From: Pseudocercospora fijiensis CIRAD86
Taxonomy: Eukaryota > Ascomycota > Dothideomycetes > Mycosphaerellales > Mycosphaerellaceae
Assembly: GCF_000340215.1 (NCBI RefSeq)
Contig: NW_006921545.1
Span: 649,522-713,521, forward strand
DNA length: 64,000 nucleotides
Direction of reading: 5' to 3'
Positions within the stretch are counted from its first letter, which is position 1. Each line of letters begins with the position of its first letter. This document shows positions 24,120-34,904 of the stretch, piece after piece. The translations under genes and the position numbers were made by a program. The notes under the pieces were generated by a model. That model made no database searches. It was not told the origin of the DNA and saw nothing but the letters and a program-made list of their open reading frames with translations.

Positions 24120-25250
24120 CCTAATTATGTAACTATATCAAACCTCACTTCTAATACAATACAATGTTTAGCTCTAACTACGCTATCCTTATATATAATA
24201 AAGTAAAGGGATGTAAGGCTATAAGAATTAAGGGCTATCGACTAATTATAATACGAGCGCGTCTTCCCTACTATAATAGGTAGACGTACGAGGTATTGTA
24301 GCACTACCTCCGCTCTAAGTAATATCGTTCCGAGTTCTTTGCTTCTACTCTAAAAGACCTAGAAATGTCCGCTTCCGAGGGTTGTTCTTATTATTACGAG
24401 GGCTATTATTGTTCGTAGTTTCGCTAGCTCTAATTAGTTAGGTTTAGTAGCCTTCAAAAAACACAGTTTATCTAGTTTCTATAGGTAAAGGCTATTATAA
24501 GTGTAATAGTTAAGGTTCGCCTCGCTTAAAGGGTCGGAAAGATCGAGGAGTAACCTATTATTCGCAAGATCGACCCCGGCTAGCTTAGCTCTATAGTTTT
24601 TGCCCTTAGTTAGTTAGTCTATTAAACTACTCTATCCTTTAAGCCTTAATGTTTTAACTTAGCCTTAAAGTTTTAATTAAACCCTTAATATAGCTATTTA
24701 TTTAACTTAACTAGTATAGTACGCTTCTGTCCTTAGGCCGTAGTATAGGTAAGATTGTCTTAGTAGGCGCAGCGATAATAAGTAAGGTTAGTAATAGCAG
24801 CGAGCAGGTAATGTTAACAATAGCGGCGCTAGTCGTCTTAGCGCTAACTTTACCTTGCTCCTAATTTCCTTCTTTAGCCGGTAACGCTTTAACTAGCAAT
24901 ATACTCTGTAATACTATTACTAATATAGTCGCGCCGGCCGCGCCGTCGTTATTATTATTATTACTATTTACGCGTACGCGCGCCGTCCTCGCCGATCGCC
25001 TAGGCCTCGAGGCCTTAATAGAATAAAGGAACAAAAGGGGAACCTAAATACTAAGAGGAGGGCCTTATTACGTACGCTAGTAAAGGGGTAGATCCCTTAA
25101 AAGAGTAGGCGATTAGTTAATAGTTATAGCGCGTTTGTTAATGCTTAGTGCGCGTCTACTATAGTAGTATAGTCTTATTGTTCTAGTTTGTCGGCCTCTA
25201 ATTAGTTAGCTAATAGTACCCCGAGGGTGCTATTAATCCTAAGCCTTAGT
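24120..25250 (+). other. 3' non-pol region of chromovirus B with a weak plus-strand frame
   Basis: From about 24164 a plus-strand frame (FSSNYAILIYNKVKGCKAIR) stays coherent for about 450 bases with TAG/TAA interruptions, then decays. No family is recognised. The rest is simple AT-rich or GC-rich low-complexity sequence, including a (TTA)n stretch near 24947. A CCCCGAGGG-centred palindrome lies near 25203-25229, close to the end of pol. Confidence 0.3.
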
Positions 25251-25259
25251 AACATTACG

Positions 25260-28200
25260 AGCTTTTAGCCTTCTTCTTGTTCTTTACACTAGTCTAATAC
25301 TTATCTAACAACTTAGTTATGTCTTTAAAAGAGGCTTTAGCTTCCTACGAGTCCTATTTAGGTAAATAGCCTTGCTACCTTAATAGGTATTCCTTCTTAC
25401 CCTGCCTAGTTCGGTGCTTTAGGATACGTTCTATAGACTATAGCTCTTTACCGTCGGCTAGTATCTCTTTATATTTAGTAGGGGCTTCTTTATTAGAGTC
25501 TCCGCGGTAGTAGTATAGTTTAAGGAGTGAGATATAGAAGGTGTTACAGATAGTATAGTATAGTAGGAGCTATAACTAATAGGCTTATACGGAAGAGCTC
25601 TTAACTTCTCGAATACAGAATAGGCTAATGTATCTTAGTGCGAGCTTAGGCCTTGTTCTACTATTAGGTAATAGGTATTTGCGGATGCGGAGGTTCTTCG
25701 TACTAAGTATAACTATATCGCCTTGTTTAAAGGTTATTAGTATATAGCGCTTATCGTAGTAGGTCTTTTAGTACTCTTAAGCCTTTGTTAGCTTCTTAGC
25801 TATCTTAGTATAGATTTCTCGCATCTTCTAGACACGTTCTATTACCGCTAGTGTTTTAGGGGTTTAACGCGCTTCCCTTTCCTTACGCTCGGCCTCGAGC
25901 GATAGGGGGTCTTGTAGTATAGTAGCGTTCTAGCCTATTATAGCTATGTATAGTAATACCTTAGTTAATAAGTAGACACTATTATTATATACGAATTCAG
26001 CTAGTTGTAGGAGGTTAACCTAGTCGTTAGGGTTCTCGTTAATGTAGCTACGTAGGTACTGCTATAGGGTAGCATTTTGCCTCTCGGTTTAGCTATCTAT
26101 CTATAGATAGAAGGCTATAGATAGCCGATGCTTAAGTCTTAGCTATAGGCATATCTTACTCTAATAGTAAGACATAAATATCGAGCCCCGGTTAGAGACT
26201 ATCCCCTTAGGGGTTCCCTAATAGGTATAGAAGATATTGTTCTATAGCGCTTCTACTATATTAATAGTAGTCTAATCTTTCCGCGCCGGGATATATCGAC
26301 CGCCCTTAGTAAACTAGTCTACGACAACTAGGATAGCGTTAAAGATGTCTTTGCTTCCTCTTCGCTTAGTAGGGGGAAGACCTATAATAAAGTCTATTAT
26401 AAGCTCTACAAATAGCTTATAAGGGATTAGTAATAAGGACAACTCGCTAAAAGGCTAATGCTTTAGTGCCTTAACACGTTAATATACGGTATACGTGTCT
26501 ACGTAGTCCTTTATATCCCGCTTACTATTTAGCTAGTAGTATATACGCGATAGTAGCTCGTACGACCTCTCTATACTATAGTAACCGGCAAGCTTACTAT
26601 TATAGTGTCGCTTAAGAAGCTCTTATCTAATCGATTGTTTAGCGGGGACATAGTATCTGCCCTTAAACTTTAAGTAACCCTTGTTATCGATCGACTAGTT
26701 ACTCTTACTAGATCGAGTCGTTCGCCTACTTATAAGCTTATCGATACGTTTAGTAGTAAAGGCGTCCCTCTACTAAGTACGTAATAGCTTATCTATAAAC
26801 GATTAACTATCCCTATTTATAAGGTTATTTAATAGCACCCTCGCTATTAAACGAGGTACGTATTATATATATCTAATAGTACTAGCAGCCGGATTAACTA
26901 TAGTAGTACTTTAATCGCTGTTACTATATATAGCGATATCGACTAGGGAGTTATTATAACTTCTCCTATCTGTATCCTTAGCCCTTACCTTAATACGTAC
27001 TATTAATATAGTAAGAGCATTAATATACTTCGAGCCGTCGCGGAGTCCGGTAAGCCGCTTATCCTACGCTTGCTTATTAACAATACGGGCTATAGTAATC
27101 TTATACTACAGAGTTAGAAACAAAGAATTAATATACTAGGTCTCGCTATCGTAATTAGGTCGCCTCGATAGGCTATCGGTAGGGTTACTTACGCCTAGCT
27201 AGTATAATATATTAAAATCGAACCCGGCGAGGTAGACGGCCTATCTAGCCTATCGACCTATAACCCTAGTAACCTTCGTAATTCTACGGAGGTTGTTATA
27301 GTCCGTATAGACCTAAATAGGGTGCTAAGCACTATCGAGATAATAGCGCTAGTACTTAAAGGCTTCTACGATTGCTAAGAGCTCTTGCTCGTAGGTCTCG
27401 TAGCGACGCTCTATATCGATTATTTTTCGTAAGAAGAAGGCAATTAGGTGCTAGTAGGTGTTATTAGCCTACTATAACATAATAGCTAATATAGCAAACT
27501 GTAAAGCGTTAGTCTTAATACGGATCTACCTACTTAGTACGAAATAGTACAATAAGGGGACTTTAGTAAAGCGCTACTTTAAACCGTTAAAAGCGGCTTA
27601 TGCTTTGTTAGTCTATTTGAATTCTCTAGTCGGGTTAGCCTTGGTTTTAGTAAGCTTAGTTAGGGGCATTATATACCGTAAATAGCCCTTAATAAAGCGA
27701 CGATAGAAATTAGCGAAGCCGAGGAATAATTAAAGCTCTTTAATACTAGTAGGGGTTGGCTACTTAGTAATAGTCTTAATCCGATTAGGATTAGCCTTAA
27801 CACCCTTAGTTAATACGAGGAAGCTAAGGAAGGGCACTTCTTTAGCAGCAAAGGTGCATTTAGAAGGCTTGTAATACAAGCTATAGGCCTATAGGCGGTC
27901 GAGTACCTTACGTACGGCGGCCTAATATTCCGCAATGTTAGGTAAGTATATATAGACTAGGATATCGTCTAGGTAAACTATATAGAGGTAGTCTAATAGA
28001 CCTAATAGAGCCCGATTAAGATAGGACTAGAATGTTATAGGGGCATTAGCTAGGCCGAATAGTATAACTAAGTACTTAAAATAGCTATAGCGAGTGCGGA
28101 AGGCTGTCTTCTATTTATTACCCTTACGAATGCGAATGCGGTAATAGGCATCCTTAATGTCTAATATAGTATAGAAGTAGGCGCTAGAAAGGCGATCGAG

Positions 28201-28560
28201 GGTCTTATTAATAAGCGGAAGTAGACAGCGGTCTTTAATAGTAATAGCATTAAGTCTACGGTAGTTAACGTATAAACGCAGGCTACTATCCTTCTTTAGC
28301 ACGAATAGGATAGGTATACTAGCAGGGCTATTGCTATACTAAATTCGACTATTAGCTAGGTTCTTATCTAGGTACTTACGCAATATAGCAAGCTCGCGTT
28401 TACTAAGGTTATAGAGGGGCCTAAAGGGGACCTCTTTGCCCTCTATAATATTAATCTTATAATCCGTCTCTTTAAATATAGGCAGTGTCGATGCTAGGTA
28501 GTGTTTAAACATATTAATATAAGTCTCTCGAATAGGCGGTAGTATACGAGCAAGCTAATT
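25260..28560 (-). pseudogene. Chromovirus B pol: RT, RNase H, integrase, chromodomain
   Basis: Minus strand. RT: 63 open codons at 28302-28111 (SLRLYVNYRRLNAITIKDR, LDIKDAYYRI), then FGLANAP and YIVYLDDILVY near 27980-27950, keeping the DD pair. RNase H is at about 27560-27200, ending PTDRLSRRP. The integrase zinc finger is near 26590-26470, with Cys/His positions reading Tyr. The core has LIIDFIIGLPPT (first Asp, about 26360), VSNRGSIF (second Asp replaced by Asn, about 26185) and a TERQNATLQQYLR Glu region near 26070. The C-terminal chromodomain is at about 25435-25310 (RILKHRTRQGKKEYLLR, WxGYLP context), which defines it as a chromovirus. Dead by many TAG/TAA codons, Cys-to-Tyr changes and the lost Asp. 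Confidence 0.92.
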
Positions 28561-30600
28561 AGGGTCTATGCTATTAGGGGGCATAGACTCGTCGTTATCT
28601 CCTAATAGGTCGACTATTAGGTTAGCTAAAGCAGAGGCTAGTATTAGGTTGCTAATAAACAAGACCCTAATATCGTTAGAGCACTCGCTAGCATTAATGT
28701 GTTTAATGTCCTCTTTCCTAGCGATTCTAAACCGCTATTGTTAACTGCCTAAGTCTATAGCGACAGTATAGTACTTAAGAACAGGGTTGCTAATAACAAT
28801 AGTAGCTCCTCTATATAGGTTGTCTATATCTACTACGTAGGCAGTAAAGTCTAGTAGGCGTTCATTTCCGAGGTCGTCCTTTAGAACTATAGGAATATAG
28901 TAGGCCCTATAGGTTAAGTGCCGAGCGTTATTAAACTAAGCAAGGGTTAGTAGGTTAGTCCTAGGCAATTGTCGAAGGTCTAATTGCTTAGCTAGGCGAT
29001 AGCTAATAAGGGCACTAAGTAAATTTCCTAGGTCTAGTATAACCTTAGTCTTATAGTTAGCTCTATACGTGTCCTATATAAGATAGGTACGTATAATAGC
29101 TAGTACAATATCGATAGTCTTACGCCGTATAAGGCTAACAGTTAGTGCGGCGCTTATTCTTTTTTCGACTAATAAGAAGGTTAGCCTATAGGGGTAGCGT
29201 TAGCTACTAAAAGGTGCTTTCGGTACTTAGCGGTAGTACGGTTAATTCGGGCCTAGTCCTTAGGTTTGTCGTATTAGCCTAGTAGATAGCTAGTGCTATT
29301 ACAATTGAAGCACTTTAATCCGGTTAGAACATTGCCGTAGCTGTTATTGTTAGTTAAGCGGTTAGCGTTATAAGGATACGAGCCCCTTCTACGGCCCCTA
29401 TTACGGCCTCCTCTATATAGCCGTCGGCTACGGCCTCTTCTACGGTCGTTATTACTATTCCTATTATTAGTATTGTTATTCTAGTAGGACCCTTAGCTAT
29501 TGCCTCTACGGGCACTACGATTGCCGCGGTTAGTACTAGCTAGTCGGATCCTCGATTCTAGTCGTTACTAGAGCTAAATAGCTCGTTCGGCTGTTTCTAC
29601 TTCGACTATAAATTAAATGCGTGTTAGGTTAGCCTATTCGAACACACGACAGCGGTCTAATTTAAGGACTAGTTCCTATCTCAGTTTTAGGCGTATTTCC
29701 GAGATCTATATAGAATTAGTCTTAGCCGGAAGGTCGTCTTCGAGGGTCTTTAAATAGGCCTTAAATAAACGAGCCGATTAATTAGTCTTTTATTTAGCCC
29801 GAAGGTACTAGTCCTAAGCGTATTATTAGCGCAATATAGGGTTGCTAAGGGTGTTTAATATAATAGTCTTATAATCTTGCTATTAAATAGCGGTCTAGTC
29901 GTAAAGGGAATTAAAATAGTTATCCTATATACGCTTAGGGTCACCTTTAATGTACTGTATAGTATAGACAACTAAGGAATAGTTATCTAGTAGCGCTCTC
30001 GGGGCATTGCGCTAGTTAAGCTTATAGTTACGAATATAGTTATTATATTGCTTTCGACTAGAGCTATTAAATACGGTGCAATCCTTAAGTTTCGTATCCT
30101 TCTTTTAAATAGCTAGTAAGGGAGGCCCTGCTATTAGCTTAGTATTAGTTGCTAGGGACTCCTATAGGCGGCGGATCTCGAGGAGATTATCCTTTAGCTA
30201 TTGTTCTTAGCGTAGAGTAGCGAGCCTATTCTAGGTAGCTTCTTAGAGTCTCGCTACTAGCTAGGGGCTAAAGGCTAGTTAGCTATATCGACAGTTAACA
30301 ATATTGCTAAGAATGTCGTTAATAGGCAATTCTAGATTATTACCTAGAACTATAGGTTCTTCGGCAGGCCTAATAGTAGGCTCTTTAGTAGCAGGCCCTT
30401 TAGTAGGTGCTTTAGTAGGCACTTTAGTAGGCACTGTGCTACTAGCGTTATCGTTGCTAGCGCTACTAGCGGCGCCGCGGTTGTTATTACTTCGTAATAA
30501 GCCGGCTATTATAATAGGGGGTAGGACTAATAATGTATTATAGCCCCTTATAGTACGGATATAGCGGAATTAGTAGGTATCGGCTTAGTGCGATTGACTT
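28560..30600 (-). pseudogene. Chromovirus B gag and protease region
   Basis: Minus-strand gag at about 30500-29250, followed by a CCHC zinc knuckle near 29320-29270 (CFNCNSTS, with later ligands reading Tyr). A KPKDxARINRTTAKYRKHLL linker leads to a protease-like region at about 29100-28700. The copy at 60400-62400 has the same order of gag, knuckle, linker and protease, which supports the assignment. The (GT)-rich 79-codon plus ORF at 30304 is a shadow of gag low-complexity sequence. Confidence 0.8.
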
Positions 30601-30784
30601 AGTATAATAGGCCGTATAGAAGGCCTTACTTAATAATTAGTACGGTTGTTTTAGTAGAATAGTACGTATAGGTCCTATTCTTCGGGCGTAATATAGTTAA
30701 ATCGATAGTTTTCGTAGCTATACCGCTAAAAGCTTAAAATAAGGACTATCTAGCTGCTACCCTTAAAGGGTAGATCGAATACTA

Positions 30785-30982
30785 TATAATAAGGGTTATA
30801 TTAGTAGGTAGATAGGGTAGTAGTAGGTATAAGTAGTATTCGATAAGGAACTAGGAGGAGAGGGAGGAAGGTAGGCAAGTTAGCCTATTACTAAGCGCTA
30901 AGCCCTACCTAAGGTATTAAGACCCTAGCTTTACTCGAGCTCGGTTATATACTAATTACGTATAACCTCTTTAGCCCTAATA
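30785..30982 (-). repeat. 5' LTR of chromovirus B
   Basis: 198 bp, the partner of 23311-23508. On its internal side the GGGTAGATCGAATAC sequence is shared with the internal side of the 60143-60339 LTR, which fixes the LTR/internal boundary. Confidence 0.93.
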
Positions 30983-33550
30983 TTTTGCTCTATAGTATAC
31001 TACGTAGTTCTTAACGAATCGGTCGATATCTTAGTATAGATTAGGCTAGTAGTACTACTTCCGGAGCTAAGATAGTATCTTAGCTCGGCCGGGATATACT
31101 ATTCAGAGAGAGTCGTAAGCGGAACGTATAATCTAATCGCGTAAATCTTCGAAATCCGGGACGTAGAGGGTATTCCTAAACGTTATATAGGGCGCTTAGG
31201 GTAGAGTTCTATAGAGCTCGTACTCTAAGAGAGAAACATTCTCGTATAACTATTCTTTGTTCTATAAAGCGTAAATTAGGCCCTTAGTAAAAGCGTCTAC
31301 GGCGTATACTATCGTAAGCTCTACTCGAGTTAGGTAGGTTCGAGGAGGTTCTACGCTTCTTCTTCGCTTTCCTAGTCGCTATCCGAGCTTTCTAAGCTCG
31401 TATCTTCGTCGTCCGAGCTATTATTATCTCCGAGAAAGGCGGGAGTAGCTATTAGTACGAAGGATACTATAAGAGGCTCTAGGCCGGTAAAGTCGTCTCC
31501 GAGGAGCTCGTATAGTTCCTAGCTTAAATTATACTCTTTAAGGATAGACTATTCTTTACGCTAATAGCCTCGATTTAAAGGCGAGTCTCTATTATACCTC
31601 GTAAGTACGTCGGCCTATAAACTTGCTTTACTAGGTATATACTAAATTACGAAGTTAAACCGGGAAGGAAACTTACTCTAGTATACTTGCCTACGGCTAA
31701 GGATTTTGCTCTTAAGAAAGTAGATAAGATCCTTATAATCCGAGCTAACCTAGATCGGCGATTCGGAACCTTCGAGCTCCGGGCGCTATTCTTCGAAGGC
31801 CTTAACGATTATAAGGGGTTCTTTATCGTAGATATCGTAATTCTATTCTATAGAGGATATTTCCTTAGAGAGGTAGGCTATAGGTAGCTACGTATCTTCT
31901 AGGGTCGATTACTAAAGAAGAACGGCGCTAGTCGTACTATTAGAAGTATCGGTTTCTAGACGCGTTTCCTTATCGAAGTCGAAGTACTATAGGATCGTTA
32001 CGGTCGTAAAACCTTATCGTAGCTAGTCGAAGGCTTCTTAATAGGCCGGAGACTATTCGAATTTAACGTCTTTCCGTATAAGTACTATAAGAGGACGGGC
32101 GATTCCGCTAAAATTCTATATAAATCCCTAGTAGAAGTTAGCGAAACCGTTAAAGCCTTAGACTTCTTTTACGTTTCGTAGTACTCCCTAGTTTAGAACG
32201 GCTTTAATTTTACCGGGATCTATTCGAATACCCTCTAAAGGAATAATAAGGACGAGGAACTTTACCTCTTACTTATAGAATTCGTACTTATCGATATCGA
32301 TATATAGTCTAGCTTCTTTAAGTTTCTAAAGTACCTTTTTAATATACTTATAGTATTCTACTTTCGTTTTACTATAGATTAGGATATAGTCTATATATAC
32401 TAAGACGAAGGCGTCTAAGAACTCTTTAAGCGTATCGTTAATATAGGATTAGAACGTCCTAGGCCCGTTATAGAGTCCGAACGGTAAGACTAGGTATTTG
32501 AAAAGACTATAACGGGTTCGAAAGGCTATTAGCTATTCGTCTCCCTCGGTAATAGGGATCGCGTTAAGGGTAGCGATTACGCCGAGCTTAGTAAACTAGC
32601 GCGCTTTCGAAAGGTGTTTAAGCGTTTCGTTTACGAGAGGAATTAGGTAACGGTTCTTTCTCGTTAAAGCGTTAAGGCCCTAGTAGTATACGTAGAAGCA
32701 GAGACCTCCGCCGGGTTTCTAGGTAAATATAACTAGTAGTAGCTTCGGAGGAACTAGGGCGGGTAAAGCCCTTTTATAAGTTATTTTCTAGGTATTTCTT
32801 TAGTATAAAGAGCTTATCTCGAGATATAGAGTAGAGAGGGCCGTACGGCGGCGGTCTACCGTTAATTAATTCGATTTTATAGTCGATACCCGGCTAGTAT
32901 AGTAGTAGAATATTAGCGTTCTTTTTCGAAAACTAGTAGAGTCGGTACTAATACTCCTTTAGTAGTTTCGTTCTTAGATCTATCGGTTCTTCGTCGAAAT
33001 TTCGGATAGCTTGCTCGATATCCTATATTATTATAGCGAAGATCTAAGTACGTTTATCGCGGGTAAGACGCGAGAAGGTAGCCGCGCTAATAGAGAATAT
33101 AGTACGATCTCGGGGAGTATCGGGAGTAGAACTAAATTCGCTAAAGTAGTACTCTATATAATACTTACTCGTAAAGGATAGAGATTCGGAGACCTAGTCG
33201 ATAACCGGGTTATACCTTTTAAGCTAAGGAAGAGTAAGAATAACGGGGTAAGTCTTCGGGAGTTTCGTAAGAAAAAAGAAAATATATTTGGTATATAGGC
33301 CGATAGTAATAGATAAGTAGTAGATCTAGGTTAACTTACCGGCGGCCGCGGTTATACCGTTAGATATCTCTAACTCCCGAGCGTACGTAAAGTCTTAGAA
33401 CGTTAAGCCTAGCTCTCTTATATAGTCGTAATCTATAAACGAGTAGCCGGTTACGCCGTTATTAATAAGAGCTATAGTTTTTAATAATTTCTTTTAAATT
33501 CCTATTAACGTTTCTACTATAAAAGGCTACGTTGTAGAAAGTTTTTTACC
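30983..33550 (-). pseudogene. LTR/Gypsy element C: RT, RNase H and start of integrase
   Basis: Minus strand. A pre-RT segment at about 33050-32800 leads to [21 protein letters not shown] near 32720-32650, then FGLYNGPRTF near 32480. The VYIDYILIYS box is near 32400-32370 (YIDD reads YIDY), followed by YEFYKxEVKFLVLIIP. RNase H lies at about 32000-31600. The integrase zinc finger starts near 31060 with DRFVKNYVVYYRAK and is interrupted at 30983 by chromovirus B; it resumes at 23310. Region 33550-33050 is protease-like and degenerate. The 66-codon plus ORF at 31687 is a shadow. Confidence 0.87.
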
Positions 33551-33643
33551 GATCGCGACGATCCTATCGATAGGATTGCTTAGGATCCTTAGGATCCTTA
33601 GGACCGTATATTAAAGATCTTGTCTAATAGGATCGTCGCGATC
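33551..33643. repeat. 17-bp perfect inverted repeat with internal GGATCCTTA repeats
   Basis: Arms GATCGCGACGATCCTAT (33551-33567) and its exact complement (33627-33643) enclose 59 bases holding short TAGGATCCT repeats. It sits at the upstream edge of element C. It may be a tiny foldback element or a boundary scar. Confidence 0.75.
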
Positions 33644-34719
33644 TAGAAATTCTAGCAAATCTAATCGTAGTTAGAATTTTATTCTTTACCGTTCGACTTA
33701 TATATCGAGTCGGGCTCGAGTCGCCGTAGTACTAGTACTACCCTTTAAATTACATTTTCTATCGGATCTATATACTATACGATTGTTGCTTCTACTAATA
33801 TCTAACGTTTATACGTATACTCGGGTAACTACCGGCATTTGTATACGTCTAGTAAGTATATTAAGTTAGTACCGACTTAGCGAGCGACTCGTATAGTATT
33901 AATAGATTTCGTTATATTATATAGGGCATCTATTTATTATAGTTAATAAGAATGCATTCTATTCGTCCTCTACGGCTATATTAAAGCGATATACCTCTAT
34001 CTTCTTTCGTTTATTTCCTTTTAACTTCTTCTTCTCTTTTACTATATATCTCCTAATTCTTCGTTGCTACGTCTCCTCGTTAAATGCTATCTCCTCGACT
34101 TTGCCGCCGTCTGCCTCTATATTTGCCTACTATATCTACTCTCCCTTTTCTAGCCCTAATATATCCCTAACGCGATTACTTACCGCTACGACTAAAGTCT
34201 TATCTATTATATAAGACTAGTTAGAATGCCTGCTATTCGTATAGTAATTAGCGCGTAATCCTTTCCCTATTATTATTACCGCGGTATATCTATACCTTTT
34301 ATATTAACTATCTTCGGTTCTATTATATTCTATTATCTCGGTAGCACTTATACCGTTACTTCCCCGTACCGAAGCAAACGGATTAGTAGACTCCCTCGGC
34401 TCCTAATCTATCGCTTAGAAACTGCTCTATAGTATAGCTAGTCTAATATCGTTTTTCTTAGATAGGGCCTCCGCCTCCGCTAACTTATCTATCGTATTAT
34501 CGCCGGCTTTAAGTTATTTACTTAATTGTTGCCTAGTAGACGCTTTAGGACCTATCGATTATATTAGTAGGGGAGGGAAATACGGCGCTCGTAGACTACT
34601 CTTACTATAGCGCTTAATTAATCCGCCTTTATTGTCGGAATCTAAAACGACGTCGATTGCTATAAGTATATCGATATCGTTACGTACGCTCTTAAAGTTA
34701 TTTATTAATAATTTAGGGG
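33644..34719. other. Unassigned RIP-mutated sequence
   Basis: No domain recognised on either strand. A minus-strand frame at about 34600-33990 is loosely coherent (for example TEIIEYN and VAVSNRVRDILG) and could be a gag-like remnant upstream of element C, but there is no diagnostic motif. Confidence 0.3.
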
Positions 34720-34904
34720 TATAAAGGGCTACGCCCTAGGTAGAAAGCGCTAGCCTTAGGCATTCGGCCTACGCGACTCTAACCTACTACTTAGCGCTTA
34801 GCGTACTATATAAAACTATTCGGATTTACGTAGATAGACTTAGCTCTTTATCGAACCTATTAAGTCTTATATCTAGTATCTGCGTACGCGTTACTTACCC
34901 GTAA
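34720..34904 (+). repeat. LTR of Gypsy element G (left, direct orientation)
   Basis: 185 bp beginning TATAAAGGGCTACGCC and ending TTACTTACCCGTAAT. The same sequence recurs at 37674-37859 in the opposite orientation with only a few differences. Element G gag begins just downstream, so this is the 5' LTR. Confidence 0.85.

Larger units (their letters stand above)
23306..30987 (-). mobile_element. Complete chromovirus (LTR/Gypsy) B, nested in element C
   Basis: Element body 23311-30982, with 198-bp LTRs at 23311-23508 and 30785-30982 and a perfect 5-bp target duplication ttttg (23306-23310 and 30983-30987). LTR ends read TATAATAAGGG and CCCTAATA, that is TG..CA after RIP. Minus-strand gag-pol fills 30600-25260. 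The insertion lies inside the integrase zinc finger of element C. Between pol and the 3' LTR there is extra sequence (23509-25250) holding a 471-bp low-RIP inserted repeat. A purine tract complementary to 23511-23525 adjoins the 3' LTR, as expected for a polypurine tract. A truncated second copy is at 60143-62984. Confidence 0.95.

Noticed and set aside
29900..30545. 79-codon hydrophobic ORF at 30304 as a membrane protein
   Set aside because: It is the antisense of repetitive gag sequence of chromovirus B; the repeated GTxxGA pattern comes from a short DNA repeat.
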